A DNA stretch of 44,858 nt, from contig NW_003121911.1 in assembly GCF_000003605.2 (NCBI RefSeq), forward strand, positions 676,451 through 721,308, in the 5' to 3' direction. The notes below the pieces were generated by a model, which saw only the letters and a list, made by a program, of their open reading frames with translations, had not been told where the DNA came from and did not search any database. The stretch is from Saccoglossus kowalevskii. Taxonomy: Eukaryota; Hemichordata; Enteropneusta; Harrimaniidae. The position numbers and the translations under genes were made by a program. Below are positions 1 through 14,081 of this stretch, piece after piece (position 1 is the first letter of the stretch; each line of letters begins with the position of its first letter).

Positions 1-2397
1 AGAAAAAACGAAAGTCAGGCAGTATAGTGGTATAAGCGTGACTGGTATCACTAAGACTAAGTTCGCAAAAGAAATTGAAAAATGACTAAAAAAAAGCAAT
101 TCACCTAATATACATTAATCGTCATGTGAGACATATTTGATATTTTTTTTCAGAATTAAGTCTGGGAACCGATGAAACTGCGTATGGTTGATTATCATCG
201 GAAAGTTTACCGGAGCGTTATTAATGGCGAATATATAGACATTATGATCATTGTTGTCCGTCTTCAATCTACCAAGTACCGACGCTCTTTTGACTCGCAT
301 GGTCCTTATTAAATTGACTTCAGTCATTCACTTCAACGCCTGTAGACAAAGCAGGTTACGTGCATTGCTAAAAGCCTGTCCAAGGCAATGACTTAAAAGC
401 GATTTTCCAATGATTTCAAAAGTACATCGTGTTATTACAACAACCCGAAAGCGATGAATGTTTCAGTGTGTCGATATTTTCACTAACTGTAGGATCAGTT
501 TACAACAATCGCTTTCCGCGTTCCGTGTTCATTTAACGCTGACGTGTTTGATGAAATGGACATTGACAGTGACTTCGAGTGACTCGCATCCTTCCTTTCA
601 CGGAAACTCGACCAGAAACTCGCGTAATGGCATCGCCGCGCCATAGACTGAGGCGGCCACCCGTTGGGAACGGCATCATCGACTGTGGAATGAGCCTATA
701 GTCGAGTGGAGACCCATTGCAGCAGTCATCGCGACCCCAACTGCCAGAAATCTGCGGGGATAGGCTTTGCCTGATTAAATTGAAGGAAATCCTTTTTTCA
801 TTAAAATTAAAATATAATGCAACGTTATTTTGCGATTAAAGCTACTGTATTCGCTTTAGATTTTCGTAGCGGCATATGCCTGGAATATTACCGTTAAGGG
901 AATGACTGAATCCCCTATTAACGGCTATTGGGTGCACCATGAGTCCGCTAATGTCATTTTGCTGGTGGAACAATAGACCATGGAACGTAGAAGTTAGAAG
1001 GCTTTGTGTAGAAAATAATCAGACTTAAGTTGTACATTACCGCTTACATGCGGTGTTTCATTTATTTGGTTAGCCGATTACAACTCATAATTTAATTTTC
1101 CCAGATATACACTCTCTCTCTCTCCGTTGCTGGTATTTTCTCCTTGAAGGGAAATTTGACATTAAGGTGGCCGTATTAATGAAGTGATGTAAACATCTCG
1201 TGTTATTAGTGTTCACCTTATGGAGCGTCATGGTGTGAATGAACAAATGTTTCCGGTGGCATTACGTCGCTCTTATCGGTGCATTATTATTGTCGCGCAT
1301 GTTTTTAATATAACAGGAGAGGGGGGAATCAATAATATTAATAATTTAACAAGTCAATAATAAATATTATCCTTTGACAAGAACTCTGAAGTGTAAGCTT
1401 CATAGATTATTGATTTTCCGATAACCCAAATCATAATTGTGAGCCATTTACCAAAACCGTATTGGTTAAGTTCAGCTAATTTTCCCCCCACCGTACAAGT
1501 TTAAGAGTCAAAACAAGCGAAAAAAAAAACAAACAATTTCTTGGACAATTTCAAACCGCACATCGATAATAATCGGTTATCATAAAAGACACACGTTCAT
1601 CATCATTACGTACGAAGTCAAATTTTGAAAAGACATGCTAGCCTGAGTCAGATATATAATACGTTCATACGGGTTTAGAAGATTTTTTTAACCATAACTA
1701 TAACGGGAAATTAGCTTACTCCGCATTATCGCGGATTTGTGGGTGTACTAACCGCAGGACATATCCAGGCGAATTACACCATATACAGTGAGAGAAAAAT
1801 AATCCCATTTAATTTTAATCTGAAAGATACATGTACATAATCTTAGAAACGGACAGCTATAACACAAAAGAAATGCCTGTGGTACGTGTGCCGGGTAATG
1901 CACATTTCCTTTACGGTCTCTGTACTTTATACATCTCGGATTAGTATTCCACTACCCCTGTGTTGAACACATGTGTCTGAGGCGATATGCTGTTTTTTTA
2001 TGTTGTAAACAAAATAATACGACAAGTGGGGTCTGTTTGACATGGAATGTTGGCTTAGCTCGCCAACGAAGATAAAGCAGTTTACAGATGTCGATCGCAA
2101 GAAACAACAATGTTATATAAAAATCGAACTTTTCATATTTGCGCTATGTTTAAGCAATTAATGATATATAACATGCCCACAGTACCTATCAGGTGCAAAG
2201 CAGACGGTTCATCCACGATATAAACAATACAATAACCAGTGAATTGACAACGTTATCTATATCTACAGATTTTAACTGCGTGACTGGTAGCACACAGCTT
2301 AAGGGTGGGATTCCGCCAACGTCCAAAGTTAATTAAATTATATAAGTTAAATTGGCAAGAAGTAACCATCGTGTTCTTTCGTGTCCAAATCATCTCC
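1..2397. other. 3' flank of the bagpipe gene, no gene seen
   Basis: No exon with credible splice sites or a recognisable protein was found. Open frames here are short, such as a 70-codon minus-strand ATG frame at 115-327 with no recognisable domain. There is a short CT tract at 1111-1125 and an AT-rich stretch around 1330-1370. The 3' untranslated region of the minus-strand homeobox gene must lie at the right end of this interval. No minus-strand AATAAA is seen close to the stop codon. Two overlapping ATTAAA variants (plus-strand TTTAAT at 1808-1813 and 1814-1819) lie about 585 nt past the stop and could be the poly(A) signal, but this is a guess. Confidence 0.5.
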
Positions 2398-3357
2398 TCA
2401 AAATTTACCGTCGGCACATAACAGGTTTGAGAAAAGCGGTCCCGGGTATGGTCTTGGGGGTATGTGGTAGCCGTATGCGGGAAGTAGCATATTGTACGTG
2501 AAAGGCGGCCTGAACATATCGTCCGGTGTGTACTGTCTCTGGTCGTCCCGCACGAGTACTTTAATTGCGACCTTTTTCGCCGACATTGGCGCGGAGAGTT
2601 CTGCCGCCGCTTGCAGCTGTCGCCTCTTCGTTTTGTATCTTCGGTTCTGGAACCATATTTTTATTTGCTGTTCAGTGAGTTTCAAAGCAATGGCGAGATC
2701 AGCTCGTTCTGGGCCTGATAAATAACGTTGGTGGTTAAAACGTCTTTCAAGTTCAAACACTTGTGCATGTGAGAAAGCCGCTCTTGATCTCTTTTTGCGT
2801 TGTTTTGGTGTCTGTAGTTGATGCTCTTCCGACTTTAGTATGGCCCCTGCGCCTTCGTCTCCTGTAGAATAAGATACAATATATGCATGGTCAAATTCTA
2901 TCTTCATTTTTAAAAAACGAAACCTACATGGGAAAAAATAAACCTATTTTTTTCCCTGGGTTGATTCAAACATCAAGTGAAAAAGAATCTTAACATTCTT
3001 ACCTTCGTTAGTAGTGTGACACATTTCATCAATTTTTTCTCTGTTTTCAGATTTCGGTGATTCGACCATGACATCATCTAGAGTAATACCTGGGCTGTGT
3101 ATCGAACTTTCATTCTCACTATCTGGTGCGCAGTGGCTCCTGTGTCGGTCAATGGTACATGGCTCGCCGGACACCCTGACGGCACAGTGATCGTCGTCTT
3201 GATACACTTCCGCAGACCACGATGGGCTTGTTGGTGTTGACTGCCTCTGATGTGCGTTGTTTTGATGAGATAAGCATAGATTGGCCGTTGTGGACTCCCG
3301 TTTAGTTAGAATATCGCTGATTGAGAATGGCGTTAGAGAACTCTGCGAAGACTGCAT
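2398..3357 (-). CDS. bap (NK3 / Nkx3-2 orthologue): NK3/bagpipe (Nkx3-2-like) homeodomain transcription factor, two exons
   Basis: This encodes a nuclear DNA-binding regulator of the NK3 class, whose relatives pattern visceral and pharyngeal mesoderm and skeletal precursors. The coding exons are 3357-3003 and 2861-2398. The donor reads GAAG|GTAAGA and the acceptor TTCTACAG|GAGAC; both fall in phase 1 and join as T-N-E-G-D-E-G, giving 272 aa. The start ATG has A at -3 (GCCACGATG). Residues about 9-16 (TPFSISDIL) form an eh1/TN Groucho-binding motif. The middle is acidic and serine-rich. The homeodomain is residues 141-200 (DNA 2796-2617): it starts [20 protein letters not shown], has helix 3 KIWFQNRR, and carries Tyr at position 54, which marks the NK2/NK3 superclass. 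After it comes [16 protein letters not shown], a close match to the segment after the homeodomain in vertebrate Nkx3-2. That motif separates it from the NK2 and NK4 groups. A duplicate within the NK3 class cannot be excluded. Confidence 0.95.
2862..3002 (-). other. Intron of the bagpipe gene, phase 1, 141 bp
   Basis: On the minus strand it starts GTAAGAATG and ends TTATTCTACAG. The reading frame closes perfectly across it: one base from exon 1 plus two from exon 2 make a Gly codon. Unspliced readthrough of exon 1 continues only 19 codons before a stop. It is very short compared with the NK4 intron. Confidence 0.92.
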
Positions 3358-3760
3358 CGTGGCTCAAACGGCGTGTATGGCGAAATGTCAGTACACCCGT
3401 GCAACAGATCAACACAAGCCGTGACAGCCAAATACGCTCCCGGAGAAACAAAGAACTTGTACGAATGTCGTCGAGAGTCAGAATGCCGGGGACACCGGAC
3501 GGACAGTCTCGTTATGTACCACTATGAAAAGGGAGATGCACTCCGCACAGGGGGGTGGTAAGATTTCAACAATGTCTATTATGCGACACTGATAAGCAAC
3601 GTACAAATTGGTGACGTCCTTTCAGAAGAGTGACAGGCCGCCCCAGTAAAAAGAGTTCGGATGATAATTCACAATCCGTGATCAACACGCCGAAGCTAAT
3701 CGCTTCCATCTGATTGGCTGACAGCTCCTAAGCGCTGAATCGTTGGCATTACCAAACACT
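3358..3760 (-). promoter_or_regulatory. Probable bagpipe proximal promoter and 5' UTR
   Basis: This is the stretch just upstream of the bagpipe ATG and is richer in G+C than its surroundings. On the minus strand it contains CCAATCAG (plus-strand CTGATTGG at 3709-3716), a canonical NF-Y/CCAAT box 352 bp from the ATG. No clear TATA box is seen. The transcription start cannot be placed by eye. Plus-strand open frames in this stretch (for example 3321-3527 and 3373-3561) overlap the first exon and promoter and have no recognisable domain. Confidence 0.45.
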
Positions 3761-6700
3761 GTCCAGAAATACTCTTTAGACTCGGTAGCAAACGACCAAT
3801 TATATTATGTGTGTTTTGAGTTTGTCTCCCTCTCCACTTTTAAATCGTTTGCCGAGCAAGCTGAAGGAAGAGATTTCGAATCGCCAGCTAAGTGTCCTCA
3901 TTCATCATCGGCGCGTAATTCACGCCATCTACACTTTGTTCTTCGCATAGTAGATACACTGTACCCATCGAGCAAGCCCCAGAGCTCTTTCTATGCTCTT
4001 TTGTTTAAAAAAAAATCACTACATTTCATTTCACAGCTCCGTGTAAAACAACCACGCGCAATTGCTCCTTGTATAACCATCAGAGCCGAGTAACTGACAA
4101 GCTCATCACACCAGAAAATCAAATGCATTCTCGAGAAAAAAAAAAATGCGTAGTATATGCTGAAGCTCCACATTTCTTTTAAATATACTTAGCATTAATA
4201 AACTATGAATTCGTATACCGGCGAGACAAGTACAGAAGCGATATATTTCGTTACATGGCCCTGTCATCGCCATTCGTGGAAAATACACGATGTAGCATCT
4301 ACGGAGTGGTTTGTGAGTGACCACCACGTACTACTCCCATTCAGTATTTAACAATTACTATAAATCTTGTATTTTTGGCATGTGTACACCATATTTCCGT
4401 GTCATGGCGATGCGAGTTCTTGGTTATCATCGACCACGGCTTTTCTTCTCGGGCGTAGAGTAATTATATTAATATGCGCGGTAAGCAAATAAATATACCA
4501 TAGTTAAGAAACGACGCGATTGTTTATAAAATTTGGATAACTGTTCTATTCGACTAATCATTGCAACTGCCGCTTTAGCGCGTACAGCGGCGTTATTCCT
4601 ATGGCGAGTATATTAAACACATTATTGTGTTAATGGTGTTGTTGTTGTAATATCGGTGCGTCATTACCTAGCAATAACCGATTTGAATCATGTAAATGAC
4701 AACTTCTTTTATTTAACATCACTCGCGCTGCACGATACTTACACAGTGGCCGTTCTCAGGAGGATTGTTAACAGCGCCCTCACTCGGCCACATTGCCTGA
4801 TCGGTGCACGTATACGTACTTACGCGCCGCCGGTTTTTACACCGAATGGCATTTTCAGGTTGGTGCCGCGTTCCCAGCGGTGCTAGTCACTCGGGTGAAA
4901 GATAAGATTCCAGGGAGTGCATATTGTCAAAGGGCGATACACAGAAGTGAGTTGTTCGTTGTTAAAACCGACAGGGTGTAATATCTCCCGCAAAAGGAAG
5001 GAATTAACTTCTAACACTAAACTGCTAATGGTGGGTCAACCGCGGTCGCTTATGACTTCCTCCTGTAGTAAATTAGGTGGGCTTTCACAATGAAATATTG
5101 ACTGTAGATAGCGGAGAGTACGTGACGTCTCTCACAATTCCTCTGACCCTCGAGACGTCAATCCTAAAAACCGTGTAACTTGAAATCCAGTACTTTCATT
5201 CAATTGTTTGTTTCTAGTAGAATACAGTATAGCTAGATTGACCTATATATTAATATTCGAGCTCCAATCAAATTATCAAAGTTTATAATATGGTAAGTGC
5301 GTATCCAAAAAAACGACTATTGACGAAATAGCGATTTCAAATCTGCAATTAGACGAAGACGAATAGCGGGAAATGAAAACGCGAAATCAACAACGTCAGA
5401 CTTTTTGAGTTGAAAGTTACAATGATGCCAGTCTCACTGATTCTCACTACAAGTGGTTACAAGCCCCCGCACTACAAGTCCCAAATCAGATATATAAAAC
5501 GCACGGCAAAATTTAAAATAATAAGATGGGAGTTAAAGGTATTTATCCGACAATACCCAAGTATAGCAAATGTACTGTATGATCCCCGTGCCGTCCATTC
5601 TTATTTAAAATTAAGTTGTGGCTATTTTATCGATTTAGAACAGCAGCTTAACTAATTTAAATATACACCTACCAAGTGACATCACATTATAAACGAAAGA
5701 AAGTTATTTTGCGAAAGACACCATAGCATTTTACAATAAGTAAATAATATATTTTGAAAAAATCCTAGTGTATTAAATCTGTAATAGCAAAGGTGTTCAC
5801 CTTGCCCGATTACTATCACGCTTTTAGATAACTGGCGTATAACGTTGTTGTATTGCGTTTGGTAGCAATGTAAACACTATGCAGGTTTTTTTTTTCATGA
5901 ATGCGTTATGTCCGACATATATATAAGAATATGCTCATGAAACTTCAAAGTGTGTGTTTGGTAATACTTTCCACCACGCGCCAGATTTCCTTATAATTAA
6001 TCAGCTTAATCACTTGTAAAATTTGAATTAGATTATATCAATCCTACTGTGATTTGTGATTGATTTATTGAAATATTGTTCAGATGCACGCCGGTCAAAA
6101 TCACACCGCGAAGTCACGCGTAGTATCAAATCCTATGCTGCCAACTCAAATTGAACTGCGTGCTTCGTTAAAAAAAATCGCTAAATCGGTTACAGTCGGG
6201 AAGGATTCGCAAGACTTGTTTATTCGAGAATACATACAGATTGTGATCAAGTTAATCACTTGGTGTAAACTTGTACACTTAAATTGAGACTGAGTACATA
6301 GATCGCGTTTGGGATCATCTGCACTACTACTCAGTGGTGATGCCGTATTTATGCGGTGAACGACGCGGCGCGCGACAAAGTATGGCCGGTCTTCGTTTTT
6401 TTTTTTTTTTCTTCACGAGCTGTCTAAGTGATCAGATACCGGGTAGTGCCAAGTCTGTAGGGAGGAAATTATCTCGAAAATAGTCCAATCTTCTTTAAGC
6501 GACCATTTCACGGCAATCCCCAATAATTGAGACTGGTATTGTTTCAGAGCTTTTAGTGCGCACTAGTGTATCTAATACGATTACTGATATTCCATCCCTT
6601 GTTGGGGTACGGTCTTCGGGGACAAATCGCCGAGTCTCCAGACGACAGCTATTGCTAGAACCTTGCAAATATTCTTTTTGTTCGCTAATGATACTAATGA

Positions 6701-8299
6701 AATAATTAATTGTCCCAAAGCACACAGACGTGAAAAGGGGAGAAAAATGCAGTCGGCTTCAGTGTACCACTTCATGCTACAATGCCGTTCGATAATACAC
6801 TTTTGCATTTTCTAGCTGCACTTTCGGCTGTGAACTTTTCCCGCCAAATTAGTAAGTGATAAAAACAAATCTGACGCTAAAAGTGGCGCGACTGATTTGA
6901 TAAGTGTGAGAGTAAATTACGCATTTCGTTTAGAATTCCAACTTTTTCACAAATCGGTACTTTTAAAGTCTCAGTTTCCAATGAAAATATTTTTTTTTGC
7001 ATATCATCTGCGGCTAGTAATAATAGAGTTTTCGAATTCTATTTAATTTCTAATATGCCTTGAATGACTTTCCCAATACACGTGTCGTTGCGTTTGCAAG
7101 ACGTACGGCTCTCAGTGCCCAGAGTTATGAATACTGATTAAAAATGTCAAAAATGTTATGTGAAGAACTTAACGGAACGATGTCATTGTTCGACGGATTG
7201 ACAAACTTCACACGCACACATCATATTTGCCGACCTCTCTCAATTTTGATCACGTCACCCCAGCAATAAAAGAGGTGACATATTGACACGCGTGGTACGT
7301 CTTTATCCAAGCACGGTGCCTTATCGGTGCTATATCGGTTACAGGACACGTAAACCGACAAGCGCTTTGGGGATGCTCGCAAAAACCTTGCAACCCATAA
7401 AATACTAGTGGGTTGTTAGTCTTTTAATTAAATAGCAACTCGTACGTGCAGACTGATTTTATCATCCCTTGTGCGTGTCTCTCTGTACTTACACGTATCA
7501 TCATTAGCATCGCCTAGTAGTTAAATAATGGTATTTTTCTCCGCAGAAAGAACAAGTTTGCTAAAATGATTCTCACAATATTATTCTCATGAAATATGTT
7601 TCAAAAACTAGTCGAGGACATTTATGACTGGTTCACTGGATGGTGCACCCCTTCCCCAACTCAATATCACCGATCAAAAGCTATAAGTTTTTTCGTGCAT
7701 GTAGGTACTTTTTGAACCCTTACAATCAGAGTCGCGGACATAGGGTAACTGGAATGAAATAATTATAAGGACATTCTTTTTAATAATAATAATGTATTGA
7801 ATACAACTAGTACACGTTTTGGAAATTTAAAGTGTTTTGTCAAATGATCAAGCAAAATCTGTCGACATTAGGAAAATGAAGGGCGGAATATTAAAATGAC
7901 TGTCACCGGGGCAACCTTTTAAATTTGAAAAGCAATTATAGCTTGACCCAGGTTACTATAGAAGCCGGGTCACACGAAGAGATATGACGCTATGATTGAG
8001 TAATTAGAAATCCCAGGGGAGGAAGATATCAGCTAAGGATTCACTTTAACTACATGCACTGCGAAACTAAAGGAGTAGATGTTGTGGTAGATTGAACACA
8101 GAACAAAATCAGGCTTGACATGTTTTTTATTATTACCCGCTGCCTTTTGTGTGATATTTAATACTGTTTTGTGCTTATTCATACTCTATAACAAAAAAAG
8201 TACTATGAAGCACTTATGTTGAAGCTTTCTCTCTCTCTCCATCGCATTATTTGTCAAACTGTCGACTGCGGTTGAGGACTTCAAGTTGGAACGCTGTTG
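3761..8299. other. Intergenic DNA, no gene seen
   Basis: AT-rich sequence without a convincing exon. The longest open frame entering it (plus, 3743-4093) starts at TTG, not ATG, and shows no domain. A 14-base T run lies at about 6398. One CACGTG E-box lies at 7079-7084. An NK-type motif CCACTTCA lies near 6764-6771. The interval between two NK genes is a likely home for enhancers, but nothing in the sequence singles one out. Confidence 0.4.
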
Positions 8300-8330
8300 T
8301 GGCCCAGTGGTAGTATTTTCGGGCGTAAAC
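8300..8330 (+). other. tRNA-like A-box remnant (tRNA-Gly-like 5' half)
   Basis: The sequence TGGCCCAGTGG at 8300-8310 matches the RNA polymerase III A-box consensus, and the following TAGTATTTTCGGGCG resembles the D-arm and beginning of the anticodon arm of a glycine tRNA. No B-box (GGTTCGANTCC) follows at the expected distance and no cloverleaf can be closed, so this is not a functional tRNA. It may be a truncated tRNA pseudogene, the head of a decayed tRNA-derived SINE, or chance. Confidence 0.25.
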
Positions 8331-11300
8331 AAGTAGGCCTTGTTGGCGACAATATTATATTCGTAGTCATAATATTACTCGGCGATGACGCAATGTAATT
8401 AGTTTTTTTGTTCTTTGTGGCCACGCCATTAATGATATGTCTTCATGTGTAGGGGAATGGAATTTCGGTTCGTATTCATGTTATCATAGCAGTCGAGGAC
8501 GAACTTGAATTTTCTTTGAAATGAACATCTTTAGAGTTCGTCGTATCAGGATAAGTAAGAGCCGATGACAAGCAACAATTGCCAATTAAATTGAACGGTC
8601 GTCTTAACTTCTCAGAACTATCACCACCGTGCGACTTAACATGAAATCAGTGCCGACGCTGAGGAGACGCTGAGCGTGTAAGTAGCCATATCGTTCTGTG
8701 AACTGCGCCCTCGTCGGCGGAATTTGACGGAACTATATGAAGATATACAATCGTTTTTCAGGATCTTCAAACCAGATTGTGGCGGGGTGAACAACAAGCT
8801 GAAATACATTCATTCAATTTATAAGAATACAAGTATTGCAAGTCACAATCGAAAACCAACAAACTGAAAATCGGATATTATTATTTTTAAGTAAACAATT
8901 CTCCCCTCAAATAATTATGCATAATTACCCGTTTTTACACACATGACCTGATATAACGTTACACTGGATTTGAATGAAATGAACCACTTTCACAATTACA
9001 ACGTTTTCCAAATACAACACGATTTACTCCGCGTAATACATAGATGTCACGTAGTAGTCTCATTTACATCTCTGTTCTACGGATTCACCGCTGAGGGGGC
9101 TATGCAAAATACGTGAAAGTTCATCAAAGTTGTAGCGTAGTACTCGTACTGGTGAGGTTTGGAGCAAAAAGACACGGGGGATTTTGCTACGGAATCTGAG
9201 CATTTCACCCTTGATCCATGCCCTAGAACAAACACTGAACTTGACGATGAGAAATAGAAACACACCACCAATTGTTAGGATGCATTTGAATGCGTGGCAG
9301 TTTGAAGGTGTAATTAGTTATTGAAAAGGGGGATAAGACCCAATACTGTTGCTATTTAAACTCTATTAGCGGCGTAGTTCACGCTACATTTATGCAAGAC
9401 ATTATGTGGTTCAAGGGCTTCTACTTTAACGTACTTACGACGTCCAATATCGATCATGTTGTCATTTGGTGTTGATGTGTTTCTATGGCAACATCTACCA
9501 ACTACGACGAGTTTTGATTAAAAACACATCGCCATGTGAACACCTGCATATTCTTAATTTACAATATTTTATTATATAAATCTTGTTAATAATGATCTCA
9601 AGATAACGAAAACAATACTGAATTTTGTTTCACGCAAAAAAAAAATAATAATCCCGTCCATAACCCTTACTCCCCGTCACAGGGCTTGCCGTTTCGAGGC
9701 TACTAGTATTTAATCGGTTGGTGCGGTAATGTTTTCACCAACTGCCAAGCCGCGGCGTTAGGCTTCTATGTCTTGTGGCCATGGTTACTCAATATGCGAT
9801 GACATCGATAAGGGTATGGGTAATGGTAGTCGAGCGAATGGATGTAGTGTTGCTCTCGTGCAATTTAGTTCATAATTATCGCTCTTTAATGGCCCAAGCA
9901 CCCCTAATGGAAACACTCTTCTCACTGAACGTTGTCAGTGTATTTAACCTTTGACCGCTCTCTTGACAGGGATATACCATTCTTCTAGAGGGGTGAATCG
10001 AATCTCACTTGCCATATCATTAACGCAAAATAACTTAGTCATCATAATGTAATCTATTTCTAACTTGTTATATTTCGTTTGTACGACGAAAGCTAAGGAA
10101 CGGCGGGAGTGCTTATTTCATCCAACATTCACCTACAATTCGAATATCAGTAATCAATTTTGTTGTTTAATATATGTATATAGATATATAGATATATTGT
10201 TCACATGCTTAAAATGTGGTGCATCGAAGCTCTTATCGCGTTTCCGGTATCCGACTTTGACTTGAATAGAAGGAGGGGAAGTGAAGGATAGATTAAAGAG
10301 TCAAGATTGGAGACAAAGCGGGTCTCTTGACGGCTACAACAAGACACCCTGTCAGTGTATATTTTTAAGCACCGCGGAACGCTCCGGCGACACTGAATAA
10401 GCTACACAATAGCTTTCTGAAGTTCTCGTTGTGTTGCATGTGCAGACCATGACGGGGCGCTAGAACACTGGGAAATACCCCGTCCCCGGCATCTAGACGC
10501 TATACGGGGGAGGGATAAGAAAACCATCGCCAGCGTGTCGCCAAATGTATTTACCGATATCAACATCGCATGCGAAAAGAATGTACTAACCCAAGGAGGA
10601 GACGGATTCAATTGCATGTTGTTTCTTTCTTCACTGTGCATTATTTGTTCAAGTCGTCGGTACTTAACACCAAGATTGAGCTACCATTTACTCAGCTCCA
10701 AAATGGCCTTTCCTGTTCGTAAAATTGCGGGCAATTTGAGTTTTTTCAGGCAAGTAAATAAAAAGCCAATTTTCTTCCCCTTTTCAGCCAAACACAGGAA
10801 ACGGTTTAATTTTTGGAGAGGATGGTGCTGAACAAAAAGGATGAATGGCAGGGAAAACGGCGTGGATTGCTCGTAATCGTTCCAGCCGAGAACGAATTAG
10901 AATAATCTGACAGGAAACGAGCACTCGGCAATAGCGAGCACTCCACTTAAATTCATCAATAACCGAAATTTCACCAGAATTTTATTGAATTTCCCTCTAT
11001 TTTCGAAGAAGAATCAAAGCGCTTAGCAAAAACAAAACCATTTCAATTGTACGGAAAGCGACATTATTAGTCCCTGAATGGAGCCCCATTAGGAGGCTTT
11101 CAAATTGTCAGCGTGTTGACGGACTCGGTGAATACAATCTACACAATTTCAGAGGGAAGGAGACAGATTAATATTTTCAAGCAGATTTCAATTGGGATCT
11201 GTGATATTTCTTGAAGCTTATTAATTTTCAGCTTAATATTATATCTCAAAGTAAACTGTTTACTATGCCACAACAAGCTGCACGTGTGACTACCATGCCT

Positions 11301-11680
11301 CCTTTCACCTTAGGCTCTTTCTTGTCTTCAACATAAACATATACTATAATTATTTTATATATTTGGTCAGCAGAAGGTCAACATCGATTTATTTGTTAAT
11401 CGAATATTTTCTTTAAAATTGAGTATATAATGTAATACATGTATAATAATTGCGAAGAAGAAATATTTTAACATTTACTAATATATGGCCGAACTGAATA
11501 GTGCTGCACTGAGCTGTGTAATGGAAGGACACCCAGTTAAACCATGTATAAATATGAGCGATATTCCAATGTCAATCGGCATATGAGCAGTACTTTTACT
11601 TTTTGCTTTAATATACTCTATGATCAACCCTTACTGGGACGGAGATATTTTCTTGGTACTACGATGTGCCGAAAAGCAGT

Positions 11681-11682
<2 letters not shown>
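8331..11682. other. Intergenic DNA, no gene seen
   Basis: No supported exon. A somewhat more GC-rich patch at about 10380-10560 and a mixed-composition patch at 10860-11170 interrupt otherwise AT-rich DNA. The second contains CCACTTAA at 10943-10950, which on the minus strand is an exact TNAAGTGG NK-type binding motif. It could be a cis-regulatory element between the two homeobox genes. A CACGTG lies at 11281-11286. Confidence 0.35.
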
Positions 11683-11741
<59 letters not shown>

Positions 11742-11744
11742 GAG
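11683..11744. repeat. (GA)n microsatellite
   Basis: About 60 bp of uninterrupted or nearly uninterrupted GA dinucleotides, with one GGGAGA interruption near 11730. The open frames read through it on both strands (alternating R/E and S/L) are artefacts of the dinucleotide repeat. Confidence 0.95.
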
Positions 11745-14081
11745 CGGGGGATGTACGCATTTCTAGTCAAGTTTAACACAAAGAGAATTGTCCTAGGGTA
11801 AGATATTAAATATGACAGTGATAATAACAATGAATAAACACCACTTTTCTTAAATTCAATTTGTACGATCATCGTGAATGAAAGAAGCGTTGCCAAAAGC
11901 CGGGGACGTACAAGGGCTTTATTGAAAACACAAGGTCATATCTTAACGTGCATGTCAACAATTAGACGTAATGTGTACCGAGTATACATACAATGAGAGG
12001 ACGCTAAAAGTCAATAAGCCTTCAGCGGGCGCTGTATACCTCCGCCATAGTTCGCCGAATGACACACTTGCAATTTAAGTTCATTCAATGTTAACAAAAG
12101 GCGATGCAGCTCAGGAGGTGGGCAATTTTATAGTAAATAAGTTGAAAGACATTTTGTTCTTAATTTATTATGACAATAATCAGCCAATGTCAAATACTTT
12201 ATGAATGGAAAATGATGTATTGACTAATTAACCATGCTGTGAATCAATAAAAGTAGCGGTTTTGGGTGATAATTCACTATAATCCGACGTTTAGATTCCT
12301 ATATAATGTGAATCACTTAGGGGTGGGAACAAATATCTCTTGTTGCGAATCATGCAGCGATGTTTAATACAAAATGCGTCTCTGTAATTGCAATCACAGC
12401 CTTTACGAGACACGCGACATTTCATATCTTATATTTCAGAAACGGACGATTGGAAAACGGAAATTATTCTGACGATTTTCAGTGTTAGGTTTCACTGAAT
12501 GTTATAGCACATAAATATTAATTAACTCGGTACAATGCAATATTATAGTATGCGTTAGCGAAATATCGCCTTACCACGTGATCAGGTTCGATTGACTGAG
12601 TGTTGCAACTTGAGGGAATCGGTAAAACTGAACAACTGTTATAAATACTTTGTTTCTTTCTCATACATTACAATGATTTCATACATTTTTTTCCCTATTT
12701 CAAACTATAAACACTGGACTTTGGTACTACGTTGAATACCAAGTAATTCCCCATTTTTGTTAACGCGGTGTCCCATAAGTGTGGGGGACTATCATAACTC
12801 TTTGTGCAATGAGTATAAAACTGAGTTTAAGTACTTACGTACTTACCTAACTGTGGTAGTCCTCTTCAGGGTCTCGTCCAGGCAAAACAATTGCGAATAA
12901 ATGAAATTTTGTTATTTTTAATTAATTATTGGATGAAACGTTACAAAATGCATGTTAATACAAGACTCTCGAATACTGTCATGCCAGGTTCTTCAGTTTA
13001 TTCCTTGTAGTCAGCCCGGTATCTTTCAAGTATCTGCACTCAGTATCGACCGAATCGGGCACATTGGTGGGTTCTGCATTGCCATTACACGCCGGGACTC
13101 GGAAATGGACGACTCGTGCCCTACTGGGTGAGAGTTTATTTGGTTAGCAATTACGCCAAGTTGTTGTTAATTGCTTAATACTAAATAATGATAAGAAACA
13201 CTATATATTAAATTACTTGAGCGCTACGGGGTGGCTGCATATCTATCTACTCCGAGTCGGACTATCCTCGTCTCGTACTAACGGCGGGGTCATCAAGTCC
13301 AGTTTCTGTCGACTTCTTTGGATTTTCCCATAGACTGTCTGACCACACCGGGAGAGGCCGTAAAGATAAAGTCGTCCTTATTTGCTACAGCTTCACTATC
13401 GCGGGTTGATACGCCGTTGTGTGATTCTGATACTGGCGAAGTTTTCACACCATAATGACTTCTATGACTGAGACATCGGTTCTCTTTTTGAAAGATTCAC
13501 AGCCCTATTCCACGTAGCCAATCGATGCGATGTCACAGTTTAAAACGATATTATGAAACAAAACTGTTTCTAACTTTTTTGAACTGCGACATGAACTTGG
13601 GATGAATTACCGGTATAGACCTCGACGTGTAATTGAATAACATAATGTGGTTGCATGGTAATATCAGTCAGAATTCCTTTATTCACCACCAATACAATAA
13701 CACTTTAACAACCTAGAAATCGGGACAAACTAGAAAAAAACAGTTGTCTTTGTCTTAAAATATCGCCCTGACATGGTGGCGGCTAAACCTTTTTCAGACT
13801 TACAATATGAATTACTAATTGTTCAATTAATATTGTATTTATTAATTATAAATATCATCTGAACTATACACTTTTTAACATTGTTCACATAGGGTCATGT
13901 ACCTACATAATCTGCAATTTTCAAACTCCAAAGCGCTGTCAGACATCACGCTGACGACCGTGTATATTTCAGAACCAACTGAGAACCACACATGTCAATC
14001 GTATTTTTAGACTGAGTTAAGGTGCTCTTCCCGGGATGATTTTATTTTCTTCCGTAGACTTCCGAAATTGTGAAAACAAAA
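11745..14081. other. Intergenic DNA, no gene seen
   Basis: No supported exon. It is AT-rich apart from a mixed patch at about 13000-13340. One CACGTG lies at 12575-12580. Confidence 0.35.

Noticed and set aside
11544-11896. Open frames with Arg-Glu or Ser-Leu repeats on opposite strands
   Set aside because: They read through the (GA)n microsatellite; there is no independent coding evidence.
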